From: an uncultured Gammaproteobacteria bacterium | Lineage (GTDB): Bacteria > Pseudomonadota > Gammaproteobacteria > CAMYKB01 | Reading direction: 5' to 3' | Assembly: GCA_947258875.1 (NCBI GenBank) | Contig: CAMYKB010000005.1 | Span: 52,608 to 116,607, forward strand | Length of the DNA: 64,000 nucleotides | Shown here: piece by piece, positions 10,841 to 22,873 of the stretch | Layout: each line of letters opens with the position of its first letter | Numbering within the stretch: position 1 is the stretch's first letter | Notes under the pieces: generated by a model | The model's input: the letters and a program-made list of their open reading frames with translations, nothing else | What the model was told of the DNA's origin: nothing | The model's database searches: none | Program-made: the position numbers and the translations under genes

Positions 10841-10964
10841 TCGCCTCATCCACAATACGCCATTCGTACCCAAACCCCAATAGCTCGTGAACATCGATCG
10901 CCATGCCTGGGTTTGCTGTCCAAGCGCCGTAGATTTGGCTGACCAACGCGGAATTATCAAGCAT
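10830..10964 (-). CDS. Small ORF (44 aa), unknown
   Basis: ATG...TAG: MLDNSALVSQIYGAWTANPGMAIDVHELLGFGYEWRIVDEAIDI; below the 60-aa cutoff of the track. Confidence 0.35.
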   Translation of the reverse strand: MLDNSALVSQIYGAWTANPGMAIDVHELLGFGYEWRIVDEAIDI

Positions 10965-11008
10965 AGCTGTTAGGATTCGTTACACTCACCCCAACCAACA
11001 GAAGGTTA

Positions 11009-13180
11009 TTATTCCACAGCATCGAAAACCATTAACAGGAAGGTATATTCTTCTGCAGTTTCGTACAGGCTTTCGTAGCGACCTGATTTGCCACCGTGCC
11101 CTGCCCCCATGTTGATTTTCATCATCAACAGATTGTCATCTGTTTTGGTATGCCGTAGTTTTGCGGTCCACTTGGCGGGTTCCCAATAGGTCACGCGTGG
11201 ATCATTGATGCCACCGGTAACCAGCATGGGCGGGTAGGTTTTAGCTTCGATATGGTCATAGGGCGAATAACTTTGGATCAACTCGAAGGCTTCTTTTGAT
11301 TCGATGGGGTTGCCCCACTCCGGCCATTCAATGGGCGTTAACGGCAGTGAGGTATCCAGCATGGTATTGAGCACATCGACGAAGGGTACATGCAATACTG
11401 CGCCGCGCCAGAGTTCCGGCACCTGATTAATGACGGCGCCCATGAGTTCACCGCCTGCACTGCCGCCGGAGATCGAGATGTTCCCTGTTGAGGTGTAGTG
11501 CTGAGCAATCAGGTCGCGTGCCACATCGACAAAGTCGTTAAACGTATTGGTTCGCTTATCGAGTTTGCCGTCCTCATACCATTGATAACCCATATCATCA
11601 CCGCCGCGTATATGGGCGATAGCATAGGCGAAGCCCCTGTCCAGCAGACTCAGGCGTGCACTGGAAAATCCGGGTGGGTAATCATGGCCATAGGCGCCAT
11701 AACCTGTAAGGTGCAGACGCCCCTGGCCGTTTTTATTAAAACCTTTTTTATACACGACCGATACAGGGACCTTGGCGCCATCACGCGCGGTGGTGAAGAA
11801 ACGCTCGGTGACATATTGCGTCTTGTCGTATCCTGACGGGATTTCCTGTTCCTTGCGCAGCTCCAGTTTGCGTTCAGCCAGTGAATAATCGAAAACGGAA
11901 TCCGGGGTCACCATGGATTCGTAATTGATACGCAGATGCTTCTGGTCGTATTGCGGATTATTACCGATGCCGGCACTGTACGCGGCCTCGGGTAGCTCAA
12001 TATAATGTTCTGAATCATCGGCATTGCGGATACGAATCTGATCCAGGCCTTCTACACCCTCCTGAATCGCTATAAAATCGCGGAAAACCTGCAAACCACG
12101 GAAATAATGCCGATCTGAGCCTGCAATCAGGGTTGCCCAATGTTCACGTTCGGGTTTGTCCTCTGGCGCTGTTGCGATGCGGAAATTTTTATGCTGATCA
12201 TTGCTGCGGATGAAAAACCGACCCTGCCCGTGATCGGCGTCATAATCATGTTTGGCTTTCCGCCGGCTCATCAATTTCGGTTTTTCCAGTGGGGTATCCG
12301 CCGGTATAACATAAACCTCTGCGGTTACATGGTCTGCCGTGCGTATAAAAATAAATTCCTCTGAACTGGATAAGTCGACACCTACGAAAAAACTACTGTC
12401 TTGCTCTTCATAGATCACCGGATCATCTTTAGGATCGCTGCCGAGGCGATGATAACGCACCTGGTAAGGCCGCCATTCCTTACTGACGACGGTATAGAGG
12501 AAACCTTTGGAATCGGCAGCCCAGGTAATGTCACCCGAGGTTTCAGGGATTGCATCTTCCAGAGCTTCATCTGAACCCAAATCTTTTACATGAATCGTAA
12601 AACGTTCCGAGCCGTTAGTATCGGCAGACCAGGCCATCAATTTTGTATCCGGACTAACCGCTAAGTCACCCAGCTTGAAATACTCCAGGCCTTCGGCTTC
12701 CTTGTTTTCATCCAGAATCGCGTTCCAGTCTTCATTTCCACCAGGTTTACGATCCCAAATGCGATACTGGCTGCCTTTACGGAATGTCCAACGGTAATCG
12801 AATCCATGTTCGACCCATGGCACTGATGCATCATCCTCCTTGATCCGTCCCTTTAGTTCCTGAAACAGCTCTTCAGTGAGTGTCTTATGTGGCGCCATGA
12901 CGGCTTCGAAATAGGCGTTTTCAGCCTTCAGATAATCTAGTACGGGTTCGTCATTTACCTCCGGATAGCTCTGATCCTTCAACCAGTGCCAGGGATCGGT
13001 GACCGTAATGCCATGATAGGTGAAGCGGTGCGGGCGTTTTTCAGCGAATGGGGGCGTCAGTTCTACTGGTGCCTCAAGAATAGCCATCGATTGGGGCCCT
13101 TTTGTCACAATGTGTACACATGCTGTTGATAACACAATCAGCAGGCAAATTGTCAGGTTAATTAGGTAACGATAATTCAC
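11009..13180 (-). CDS. S9 family prolyl oligopeptidase (oligopeptidase B-like)
   Basis: RPHRFTYHGITVTDPWHWLKD, catalytic SGGSAGGELMGAVINQ, C-terminal AGHGGKSGRY. Confidence 0.93.
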   Translation of the reverse strand: MNYRYLINLTICLLIVLSTACVHIVTKGPQSMAILEAPVELTPPFAEKRPHRFTYHGITVTDPWHWLKDQSYPEVNDEPVLDYLKAENAYFEAVMAPHKTLTEELFQELKGRIKEDDASVPWVEHGFDYRWTFRKGSQYRIWDRKPGGNEDWNAILDENKEAEGLEYFKLGDLAVSPDTKLMAWSADTNGSERFTIHVKDLGSDEALEDAIPETSGDITWAADSKGFLYTVVSKEWRPYQVRYHRLGSDPKDDPVIYEEQDSSFFVGVDLSSSEEFIFIRTADHVTAEVYVIPADTPLEKPKLMSRRKAKHDYDADHGQGRFFIRSNDQHKNFRIATAPEDKPEREHWATLIAGSDRHYFRGLQVFRDFIAIQEGVEGLDQIRIRNADDSEHYIELPEAAYSAGIGNNPQYDQKHLRINYESMVTPDSVFDYSLAERKLELRKEQEIPSGYDKTQYVTERFFTTARDGAKVPVSVVYKKGFNKNGQGRLHLTGYGAYGHDYPPGFSSARLSLLDRGFAYAIAHIRGGDDMGYQWYEDGKLDKRTNTFNDFVDVARDLIAQHYTSTGNISISGGSAGGELMGAVINQVPELWRGAVLHVPFVDVLNTMLDTSLPLTPIEWPEWGNPIESKEAFELIQSYSPYDHIEAKTYPPMLVTGGINDPRVTYWEPAKWTAKLRHTKTDDNLLMMKINMGAGHGGKSGRYESLYETAEEYTFLLMVFDAVE

Positions 13181-13243
13181 ACAAGGTCAAAATTCACACT
13201 GTAGCATTTCACCAACCTCGGCCCGCTTATTAAATCGTGTTAT

Positions 13244-14875
13244 TTAACTTGCCAGATTTGGCTGTAGCTTATGCGGCATGTATTTAATCCAGTGATTGAG
13301 GTCATCAATAGGCATAGGTTCGCCGATGTAGTAGCCCTGAGCCTTGTCGCAACCTAATTCGCGCAGCTGATGCAGCACATCCTCGTTCTCTACGCCCTCG
13401 GCAATGATAGTGCGATTCATATTGTGTGCAAGCTCGATCGTTGATCTGATAATCATATGGCTATTGGGATCGCGCATCATGTCGATAATAAAGGACTTAT
13501 CAATCTTGATTTCGTTGACAGGCAATCTTTTAAGATAATGTAAAGATGAATACCCTGTACCATAATCATCAATAGAGAAAAGTACACCAATATCGTGCAG
13601 ACGCCGCATGATGTTGATTGCCTTTTCAGGGTTCAGCATCACGGCGCTCTCGGTGATCTCCAGATGCAGGCTCCTGGGGGTAATTGCACGGCTGCGAAGG
13701 CTCGCCGCAACATAATCGAAAAGATTAATATCGTGCAGATTAATTGCGGATAGATTTGTTGAAATAGGAATTTGAATGCCTGCCGATTGCCATTCTGCCA
13801 ACTGGTCGAGTACTACGTCGAGCAACCAGCTGTAAAGCGCTTTGATCATGCCGCTCTCTTCAGCAAGTGGAATGAAATCGTCCGGCATCAAGTTACCCAA
13901 CCTGGGATGTGTCCAGCGGATAAGCGCTTCGACGCCACACAACGCACCCGTATCCAGTTGAATCTGTGGCTGATAATGTACAACCAGATGATCATCTTCA
14001 ATGGCCTGACGTAAATCACCCAAAATACTCAATTCTTCTGGTGACTTGGTGGCAAGCGCTGCTTCGTAAATCACGATGTCGTGAGTATTTTGCTTGGCTT
14101 CGTACATTGCGATTTCCGCATGTTTCATCAAAGCGTTCTCGGTATCACCGTGCTCAGGATAAAGTGCTGCTCCGATGCTAATGCCTATATCAGTAGGATA
14201 CCCAGACAGGGTGATAGGTTCATGCAGTACCGAGACGATATGGGTTGAGATTTTTCTTAGATCGTCAATATCCGTGACTGGTTGAATCAGGACACCAAAT
14301 TCATCACCGCCAAGTCGCGCCAGCATATCTGTCCGCCGCAGGTTCCGATGCAGGCGCATGCCAACTTCCTGCAACAACAAATCACCACAGTTATGCCCAA
14401 GGGTTTCATTGATATGCCTGAAGCGGTCAAGATCCATCATTAATACGGCAAACTTGATCGCTGGATCGGCTGTATTGGTCATCTCGGCCAGATGATTAAG
14501 GAAAAATGTCCGGTTTGGTAGGCGTGTCAGGTTGTCATGCAACGCGTGATGTTGTTGCATGGCGATGATGCGCTTGGTTTCCTGCAGTGAACCTAAGCTC
14601 ATGCGGCTGATAGTCAGTACGAAGAAACTGCCAATACAAAATATCGCCGATGCGATCACTTCCAAGGTGCTTACATCACGCTGTAGGATCAAGTAAGCAA
14701 ACGCAAGATAACCGGCGATAAACAGCCCTATAAGGACGGCAAGCAGCAACCAGGACCGGGAAAATTCCCTGTTTTCATGAATGATAATGCGCGCATACGA
14801 TAGCGAGATAACCAATACAGCAGCGCCGATAAAAATCAGCGCCATACTCATTTGTGTGGCAAGTGTGATATCCAT
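13244..14875 (-). CDS. Diguanylate cyclase/phosphodiesterase (GGDEF-EAL) membrane protein
   Basis: RLGGDEFGVLI, VEALIRWTHP, DDYGTGYSSLHYLKRLPV; N-terminal TM segments. Confidence 0.95.
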   Translation of the reverse strand: MDITLATQMSMALIFIGAAVLVISLSYARIIIHENREFSRSWLLLAVLIGLFIAGYLAFAYLILQRDVSTLEVIASAIFCIGSFFVLTISRMSLGSLQETKRIIAMQQHHALHDNLTRLPNRTFFLNHLAEMTNTADPAIKFAVLMMDLDRFRHINETLGHNCGDLLLQEVGMRLHRNLRRTDMLARLGGDEFGVLIQPVTDIDDLRKISTHIVSVLHEPITLSGYPTDIGISIGAALYPEHGDTENALMKHAEIAMYEAKQNTHDIVIYEAALATKSPEELSILGDLRQAIEDDHLVVHYQPQIQLDTGALCGVEALIRWTHPRLGNLMPDDFIPLAEESGMIKALYSWLLDVVLDQLAEWQSAGIQIPISTNLSAINLHDINLFDYVAASLRSRAITPRSLHLEITESAVMLNPEKAINIMRRLHDIGVLFSIDDYGTGYSSLHYLKRLPVNEIKIDKSFIIDMMRDPNSHMIIRSTIELAHNMNRTIIAEGVENEDVLHQLRELGCDKAQGYYIGEPMPIDDLNHWIKYMPHKLQPNLAS

Positions 14876-14925
14876 TCTTTTTATAATCGCTTATTGTTAT
14901 GGGCCAGCAGTCTGAGCATCTATTC

Positions 14926-16317
14926 TCAGCTGTGCTGGATACCTCCCTTGGTCAATTGTGCCGGATTCAAAAGTCGTTGTAGATCCTCTTCAGACAGATC
15001 CGTCATTTCACGGGCTACATCAAACACCGGCCTGTTCTCGGCATAAGCCCGTTTGGCGATCGCCGCGCCCTGCTCATAGCCAATCACAGCGTTAAGCGCC
15101 GTAACAAGAATAGGATTTTTATCAATGGCTTGCAATATATTCTTTGAGTTAACTGTAAAATCAGCTAGCGCCTTATCGGCCAGTATGCGTGAGGCATTGG
15201 CAAGCAGTTCTATGCTCTGCAGCAGGTTATAGGCAATCACAGGGAGCATGACATTCAGTTGGAAATTGCCCGCCTGCCCGGCCACAGTGATAGTTGCATC
15301 ATTACCGATGACCTGTGTACAGACCATTGTAACGGCTTCGGGTATAACCGGGTTGACCTTGCCCGGCATGATGCTGCTGCCAGGTTGTAATGCCGGCAAG
15401 GCAATTTCACCCAAACCGGCCAGGGGCCCGGAGTTCATCCAGCGCAGGTCATTGGCAATCTTCATGAGACTGACCGCCAATGTCTTGAGCTGGCCGCTCA
15501 TTTCCACAGCGGCATCCTGTGCACTCAGGCCCTCAAACAGATTGGGCTTCGGTTCAAATTGGATTCCACTCAGATCGCTGAGCGCTACCGCGACCTTGCC
15601 CCCGAACGCCGAGTCGGCATTGATTCCGGTACCGACAGCGGTCCCACCCTGTGCCAGTTGGCGCAATCGTGGCAACGACGCTTCGATGCGTTCGATGCCA
15701 TAACCAATCTGAGCTGCCCAGGCGCTTAGTTCCTGATCCATCCCTACTGGCATGGCGTCCATCAAGTGGGTGCGCCCCGTCTTGACCTGGCCGCTAAGCG
15801 TTTTAGCCTTTTGCTCGATGGTGCCGGCCAGGTGCTGCAAGGAAGGCAACAACTTCTCATGTATTGCCAGGCAGGCACTAACATGAATCGCTGTCGGGAT
15901 CACATCATTGGAACTCTGGCTCATATTGACATGGTCATTGGGGTGGATTTGTTTCCCGGAACCCCTGCTTGCAAGTGTTGCAATGACCTCATTGGCATTC
16001 ATGTTAGTGCTGGTGCCGGAACCCGTCTGAAATACGTCTACCGGGAAATGTTGGTCATATTCACCCTCGGCGACCGCCCTGGCGGCCTCCCCGATCGCTT
16101 GCATCATCGTCTTCTCCAATAGGCCCAGCTCATGATTAGCCGTCGCACATGCCGCCTTGATCAGGCCCATGGCGCGGATAAAGCCCCGCGGCATAGGCAG
16201 GCCGCTAATGGGGAAATTTGTGACTGCACGTTGTGTCTGGGCAGCATAAAGCGCATCTGCAGGGACTTGCAGGTCACCCATACTGTCCTTGACGATTCGA
16301 AATTTGTCTTCTGGCAT
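14926..16317 (-). CDS. fumC: Class II fumarate hydratase FumC
   Basis: GSSIMPGKVNPVIPEA signature, GSGTSTNMNANEVIA; start at internal ATG (MPEDKFRIVKDSMGD). Confidence 0.95.
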   Translation of the reverse strand: MPEDKFRIVKDSMGDLQVPADALYAAQTQRAVTNFPISGLPMPRGFIRAMGLIKAACATANHELGLLEKTMMQAIGEAARAVAEGEYDQHFPVDVFQTGSGTSTNMNANEVIATLASRGSGKQIHPNDHVNMSQSSNDVIPTAIHVSACLAIHEKLLPSLQHLAGTIEQKAKTLSGQVKTGRTHLMDAMPVGMDQELSAWAAQIGYGIERIEASLPRLRQLAQGGTAVGTGINADSAFGGKVAVALSDLSGIQFEPKPNLFEGLSAQDAAVEMSGQLKTLAVSLMKIANDLRWMNSGPLAGLGEIALPALQPGSSIMPGKVNPVIPEAVTMVCTQVIGNDATITVAGQAGNFQLNVMLPVIAYNLLQSIELLANASRILADKALADFTVNSKNILQAIDKNPILVTALNAVIGYEQGAAIAKRAYAENRPVFDVAREMTDLSEEDLQRLLNPAQLTKGGIQHS

Positions 16318-16379
16318 GTTATTGATCTCCGTGGCAATCACAGTGGTCACGATAAGTGTTATGCATCTCTGTAGTATAA

Positions 16380-17786
<1,407 letters not shown>

Positions 17787-17793
17787 TGACTTA

Positions 17794-18480
17794 ATGGATG
17801 ATTCACCTTACAGACCGCCACAAGCAAGGCTCGATAAGGAACCGAAACCTGTTGATTTTGGCAACACCACGCTGACCCCAAATAAACTTAGATTTGCGGG
17901 CTGGATGTGCTTTGTCTATCTGCTGCTGTACACGGCACAAATCGGGTATTCTTTTCTTGGCAACAGAACCGGCTTCGCTGCTCTGGATAACGAAACCGGA
18001 CAATGGTCAGATAGCTATGTGTTGGACAGTCTTGTTCTTGTAATAGAGATATTCCTGTTATGGCGTTTAAAGCAACTGTTGAATAGCCGTTTTCAACTTT
18101 ATAAAACCGATAAATATATTATTGCGCTCATTATCATGAGCGTCCTTTTTACCGCCACCAACTTCCCAATGGATGACGACAACAATCCCTTCAGCCCTCT
18201 CATGCTGATTCTATATGCATTACTGGTTCCCTACGGGATTGCCATGGTGCTGCTGGGCAGGAACATGCTCGGCTATAAAGAATATTGTAAATACTACCGC
18301 CCATACACCTATCTGACGATAACCACAGGCATTATGTCGGCAACCATCATCCTGATGCTGCTGGCCATACCCTTTTTCCTTATTATTATCGTATTGCAAG
18401 GTTTGCTTTTTCTGGGTGCTGCGAAAGAACTAGGCGAATTTAATCAAACACAGAAAACGCAGGGTTATGCGTCTGCATAA
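17794..18480 (+). CDS. Multi-TM membrane protein of unknown function
   Basis: Several hydrophobic segments; start placed at ATG 17794 (MDDSPYRPPQARL), just after purB. Confidence 0.7.
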   Translation: MDDSPYRPPQARLDKEPKPVDFGNTTLTPNKLRFAGWMCFVYLLLYTAQIGYSFLGNRTGFAALDNETGQWSDSYVLDSLVLVIEIFLLWRLKQLLNSRFQLYKTDKYIIALIIMSVLFTATNFPMDDDNNPFSPLMLILYALLVPYGIAMVLLGRNMLGYKEYCKYYRPYTYLTITTGIMSATIILMLLAIPFFLIIIVLQGLLFLGAAKELGEFNQTQKTQGYASA

Positions 18481-18634
18481 CAGAGCAAACTGGGGCTCTG
18501 CTCTCGACAAATACCATATCGCATTAGCCAAAACGCCTGGCGAGTAACGAAGCCATATCTATGGGCACAGACGCCAGCACAAATCACGGTTAGAATATAT
18601 CCAGACACTCATTACGGACCCGGTAGATACCCTC

Positions 18635-19183
18635 ATGGCAAGAATACATCGTACGGCAACCCTGCTCCTGCTATTGCTGGCCTTTAATGTCAGCGCACAA
18701 GAATCCTCTAATCCCTTGCATGAAGCCGCAAAATCGGGTGATGCCAATGAGGTCATCGAACTCCTGAAAAATGGTGCTGATATCAACATACAGGACCATA
18801 AAGGCAGGACGCCGCTGATGCTGGCAACGGTCTATAACCATCCCGATATGACAAATATCCTGCTCAGCAAGGGCGCGGATGTCAGCCTGCGCGATAAAAG
18901 CGGCAACACCGTTGTGAAATACGCGGCCTGGAATGATGACACTACAGTGATACAGGCGCTTGTGGACGCCGGCGCTGACGTGAATGCCGTGAGTCATGCG
19001 AATATTTCACCACTTCGGGTTGCCGCCACCAGCGGCAATACCAATATGGTCAGGTTCCTGCTAAAGCACGACGCCGACCCGAATATTGTCGGCAAGGACG
19101 GATGGACGGCGTTGTCATTCGCAAAAATACGCCAACACAATGAAATTGTGAAACTGCTGAATGAAGCAGGCGCAAAAAAATAA
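18635..19183 (+). CDS. Exported ankyrin-repeat protein
   Basis: Signal peptide LLLLLAFNVSAQ; repeats DHKGRTPLMLATVYNHPDMTNILLSKGADV etc. Confidence 0.9.
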   Translation: MARIHRTATLLLLLLAFNVSAQESSNPLHEAAKSGDANEVIELLKNGADINIQDHKGRTPLMLATVYNHPDMTNILLSKGADVSLRDKSGNTVVKYAAWNDDTTVIQALVDAGADVNAVSHANISPLRVAATSGNTNMVRFLLKHDADPNIVGKDGWTALSFAKIRQHNEIVKLLNEAGAKK

Positions 19184-20444
19184 AGTTGATCAGAGGCTCC
19201 TAAATCATGGACTCGCGATCCAGAACAGCACTGACCAGATTTATACTGAGTTGAGTAGCGCAATCAATACACACTTTCGATTTTCAGTGCTAGGTGAGCT
19301 TACGCCCGATGCGTTTCTGCGTGATTATTGGCAAAAGAAACCCCTGCTTATCCGCAACGCCTGGCCAGATATTAAACCCGTTATATCTGCCGACGAACTC
19401 GCCGGTATCGCCTGCGACAATAGCGCCTCCTCACGACTGGTGATCGAACAAGGCGGCGTCACACCCTGGGAGGTGCGTTACGGCCCTTTCGCTGAAGATG
19501 AATTTACCCACCTGGCGGAGTCTCATTGGACTCTATTGGTCTCCGACCTCGAAAAAGTGGTCCCCGCAGCCCGTACCCTGCTCGATGCTTTCCGTTTCAT
19601 CCCGGACTGGCGTATCGATGACCTCATGGTCAGTTATGCTGTTCCCCAGGGCTCGGTCGGACCACACATTGATGAATACGATGTCTTCCTGCTACAAGCG
19701 CATGGCCGGCGCCATTGGCAAATCAATACCAATAGCGATGCAAATGATTTCCAACCAGATCAGGAGTTGCGCATTCTCCGGCATTTTCAAGCACAAGAGG
19801 AATGGATACTAGAACCCGGCGACATGCTGTATTTGCCACCCGGTGTTGCCCACCATGGCATCGCCGTGGATGAGTGTATGACTTATTCCATCGGTTTTCG
19901 TGCGCCTTCTCACCGCGACATGCTGGCGGCATACCTTGAAGAGATCATCCTATCTATCGGCAGTGAGCAACGCTACCGCGACCCTGGTCTAGGTCTACAA
20001 GACAACCCGGGGGAAATCAGCCAGGCATCTCTGCAACAAATCAGCAATTCACTGAAGAATTATCTCAACATAGATGAACCACAGCTGCAGCGCTGGTTCG
20101 GACGCTACATCACCGAACCCAAGAGCCACTGGGAGCCTGATGAAACCTGTGAAAACCCCTTCACGCAACAGGATAGTGCCCACAAAATTCGTACAGAACA
20201 AAAAATGACACGTGACCCGGCAGCCCGATTCGCCTATCTACAGCAATCCGATCAACTGTGGTTTTTTGCCAATGGGCAACAATACGCCCTACCATCCTCA
20301 CATATAGATACGATCGAACAACTGTGCCTGCATTACGAATATCCGGCAAGCCTGATCGAGAAAGTTGCTCAACGGCCTCAATTAAATGATCTGCTTGTAG
20401 CGCTTGGGCAGCAAGGCTTGCTATATTTCAATCATGATGACTGA
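19161..20444 (+). CDS. Cupin (JmjC-like) ribosomal protein uL16 arginine hydroxylase, RoxA/YcfD-like
   Basis: DAFLRDYWQKKPLLIRNAWPD, GSVGPHIDEYDVFLLQAHGRRHWQI, LYLPPGVAHHGIA; true start uncertain (GTG 19287 possible). Confidence 0.88.
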   Translation: MKQAQKNKVDQRLLNHGLAIQNSTDQIYTELSSAINTHFRFSVLGELTPDAFLRDYWQKKPLLIRNAWPDIKPVISADELAGIACDNSASSRLVIEQGGVTPWEVRYGPFAEDEFTHLAESHWTLLVSDLEKVVPAARTLLDAFRFIPDWRIDDLMVSYAVPQGSVGPHIDEYDVFLLQAHGRRHWQINTNSDANDFQPDQELRILRHFQAQEEWILEPGDMLYLPPGVAHHGIAVDECMTYSIGFRAPSHRDMLAAYLEEIILSIGSEQRYRDPGLGLQDNPGEISQASLQQISNSLKNYLNIDEPQLQRWFGRYITEPKSHWEPDETCENPFTQQDSAHKIRTEQKMTRDPAARFAYLQQSDQLWFFANGQQYALPSSHIDTIEQLCLHYEYPASLIEKVAQRPQLNDLLVALGQQGLLYFNHDD

Positions 20445-20874
20445 GGGTTTCACCATCAGACTGGCTGACTGGCAACAGGATCAAGAGGCACTTCGCCTGA
20501 TCCGTGAACAGGTGTTCGTCATCGAGCAGCACGTCCCTGTAGAGCTTGAATGGGACGGCATAGATGAGCAGTGTATTCATGCCATTGCTGAAGATACTAA
20601 AAGCAAAGCAATCGGTACGGCGCGCCTGTTACCCGATGGCCATATCGGCCGGATGGCGGTGTTGCAAGACTGGCGCAACAGGGGTATCGGCCGCGCGCTG
20701 CTGAAGACCCTGATGGAAGTCGCTACAGACAAAGGCATCAGTGTTGTGCGACTCAATGCACAGACACAAGCCCTAGCCTTTTATGAGCAAGCCGGATTTG
20801 TTGCCTTTGGAGATGAGTTCATGGAAGCCAATATTCCGCACCGCCATATGAAATTTATGACACACAACGGTTGA
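20434..20874 (+). CDS. GNAT family N-acetyltransferase
   Basis: IGRMAVLQDWRNRGIGRALLKTLMEVA acetyl-CoA motif; likely start MMTEGFTIRLADW. Confidence 0.9.
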   Translation: MMTEGFTIRLADWQQDQEALRLIREQVFVIEQHVPVELEWDGIDEQCIHAIAEDTKSKAIGTARLLPDGHIGRMAVLQDWRNRGIGRALLKTLMEVATDKGISVVRLNAQTQALAFYEQAGFVAFGDEFMEANIPHRHMKFMTHNG

Positions 20875-21413
20875 TGAACGACATAGCACAACAAGACTTA
20901 CTGGATGCCATAGAGCAAGGAAAGCTTGGTGAAACCGAGGGTGACCTGCAACTCGACAGCGCCGCATTAAACAGGGCTGCGGTTCTCAGTCTTGCATCAC
21001 AGGCCAGCCAGCGGTTGTATATTACCAGTCGCTACCTGGATGCCATGTTGTATGACAACGCCGAGTTCGTTGAAGCCGTATCAAAACTGGCGCGCAACAA
21101 CCGTTTTTCCATCATCCGAATTCTCATCAATGACCCGGAACCTGCGATCAAGCAAGGCCATCGTCTTGTCAGTCTGGGCCGACGTCTCAGTTCGTCTATA
21201 GAAATTCGCAGGTTTGGCGATGAATTCCGTAACTATAACGAGGCCTTCCTGGTTGCCGATACTTACGGCGTAATGCATCGTAAAAATGCAGATTTATATG
21301 AGAGCAGCCTGAGTTTCAAGGCGCCATTAAAAGTCAGGGAATTGATCAAGGCATTCGATGTGATGTGGAAACACAGTATCCAGGATTCCGATCTTAGAAG
21401 GCTCGATTTGTGA
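20871..21413 (+). CDS. Conserved protein of unknown function (DUF7931-like)
   Basis: Tightly packed (4-nt overlaps) between GNAT and secretin-like genes. Confidence 0.6.
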   Translation: MMNDIAQQDLLDAIEQGKLGETEGDLQLDSAALNRAAVLSLASQASQRLYITSRYLDAMLYDNAEFVEAVSKLARNNRFSIIRILINDPEPAIKQGHRLVSLGRRLSSSIEIRRFGDEFRNYNEAFLVADTYGVMHRKNADLYESSLSFKAPLKVRELIKAFDVMWKHSIQDSDLRRLDL

Positions 21414-22216
21414 GGCGGTTATTATTCAGTATGCTGGCACTGCTACTTATGATAACGCCAGTGCAGGCCGGACAAAACGATCCGTTGGAAATCATTACAC
21501 TGCAACACCGCATGGCAGCGGATGTGATACCTATCATTCAGCCAATGCTAAAAGCAGATGATTCCATCACGGGCTACAATAATCAGCTGATATTACGAAC
21601 CAGTAAATCCCGCCTCTCCGAAATTCACAGCTTGCTTGAATCACTGGACCGTGCACCCCGCAATCTACTCATTAGTGTTGATAATTCGTCATCCGCTAGC
21701 GGGCAAGATCGTAGCATTGAGGGATCGACACATCTCTATAGCAGCTCACGTACAGGTGCTGACATCAATGTTGATGTTAAGGGGCGCAGCCACCGTAGCA
21801 ATGCCGATGGCAGGTACCAATTACGCGTCCTCGAAGGGCATGCAGCAGTCATTGAAACAGGACGAGATACACCCTATCAGGGTTATGAAGTTATCGAAGA
21901 CCGCAATGGCCGTATTATCCGCAAACATATTGATTATCGCGAAGTGCGTAGCGGCTTTTATGTCGTGCCTCAAGTCATCGGTCAGCGCGTCGATCTGGAA
22001 ATTGTGCCACAGCAGGAATCACTGTCTGACAAAGCTGATGGCAGCCTCAAGTTGCAACACATTGATACAGTCGTCTCAGGACGACTTGGTGAGTGGATCA
22101 ACATCGGTGGGATCATGGCCGGCCAGCGTCAGGACTCACGTGGGTTACTGGCGCAAACTCAACGTCGCAGCGACATGCAGACTACGGTTCGTATCAAGGT
22201 TGAGATCATCGATTAG
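21410..22216 (+). CDS. Exported secretin-domain-like protein (NolW/secretin N-like)
   Basis: Signal peptide; PLEIITLQHRMAADVIPIIQPMLKADDSITGYNNQLILRTSKSRLSEIHSLLESLD resembles the secretin N domain. Confidence 0.75.
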   Translation: MRRLLFSMLALLLMITPVQAGQNDPLEIITLQHRMAADVIPIIQPMLKADDSITGYNNQLILRTSKSRLSEIHSLLESLDRAPRNLLISVDNSSSASGQDRSIEGSTHLYSSSRTGADINVDVKGRSHRSNADGRYQLRVLEGHAAVIETGRDTPYQGYEVIEDRNGRIIRKHIDYREVRSGFYVVPQVIGQRVDLEIVPQQESLSDKADGSLKLQHIDTVVSGRLGEWINIGGIMAGQRQDSRGLLAQTQRRSDMQTTVRIKVEIID

Positions 22217-22812
22217 CACCACATCTCGCGGAGTTTTCTGCGATTGATCTGCAACCACTGTAAGCCGATTATCGCAATTGAATTGCGGATCACACCCTCT
22301 TCCAGCATGCTAAAGGCCGTATTGGCATCGACAGCTGTTACACGTATATCCTCACCTTCTTCTGCAAGGCCGTGTATACCACTCACACCCTCGGCATCGA
22401 CGCGCCCAATAAACAAGGACACATGCTCGGCATAACCGGCCGGTGTAGGGTAGTAGTCATAAACAGGTATCAATGTTTGCAGGGCACAACCCGCCTCTTC
22501 GCGTGTTTCACGATACGCCACCTCCTCTACTGATTCACCAGTTTCAACCAGTCCCGCAATAATCTCCAGCATCCAGGGTCCCTGGGGTGAGGTGATCGCA
22601 CCCGCTCGGAACTGCTCAATCAATATCACCTCATCACGCCGCGGATCATAGGGTAATACAGCTACCGCATGACTATGTTGGCCATGCTGCATCAATTCAC
22701 GCTCCAGTACAGGACTCCATCCACCGTCGAACAGCTCATGACGTAAACGCAGTTTTTCAAGCTTGAAGAACCCCCGATAACACTCTTGTCTATCAATCAA
22801 TTCCCATTTCAT
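22213..22812 (-). CDS. nudF: ADP-ribose pyrophosphatase (NUDIX)
   Basis: GLVETGESVEEVAYRETREEAG NUDIX box; YPTPAGYAEHVSLFIGRVDA. Confidence 0.9.
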   Translation of the reverse strand: MKWELIDRQECYRGFFKLEKLRLRHELFDGGWSPVLERELMQHGQHSHAVAVLPYDPRRDEVILIEQFRAGAITSPQGPWMLEIIAGLVETGESVEEVAYRETREEAGCALQTLIPVYDYYPTPAGYAEHVSLFIGRVDAEGVSGIHGLAEEGEDIRVTAVDANTAFSMLEEGVIRNSIAIIGLQWLQINRRKLREMWC

Positions 22813-22873
22813 AACGTTGATTCCTGTTTTAAGCTAGAATAGCTGTAACTTTAAGGCATGTAGTGGGTAGTCC

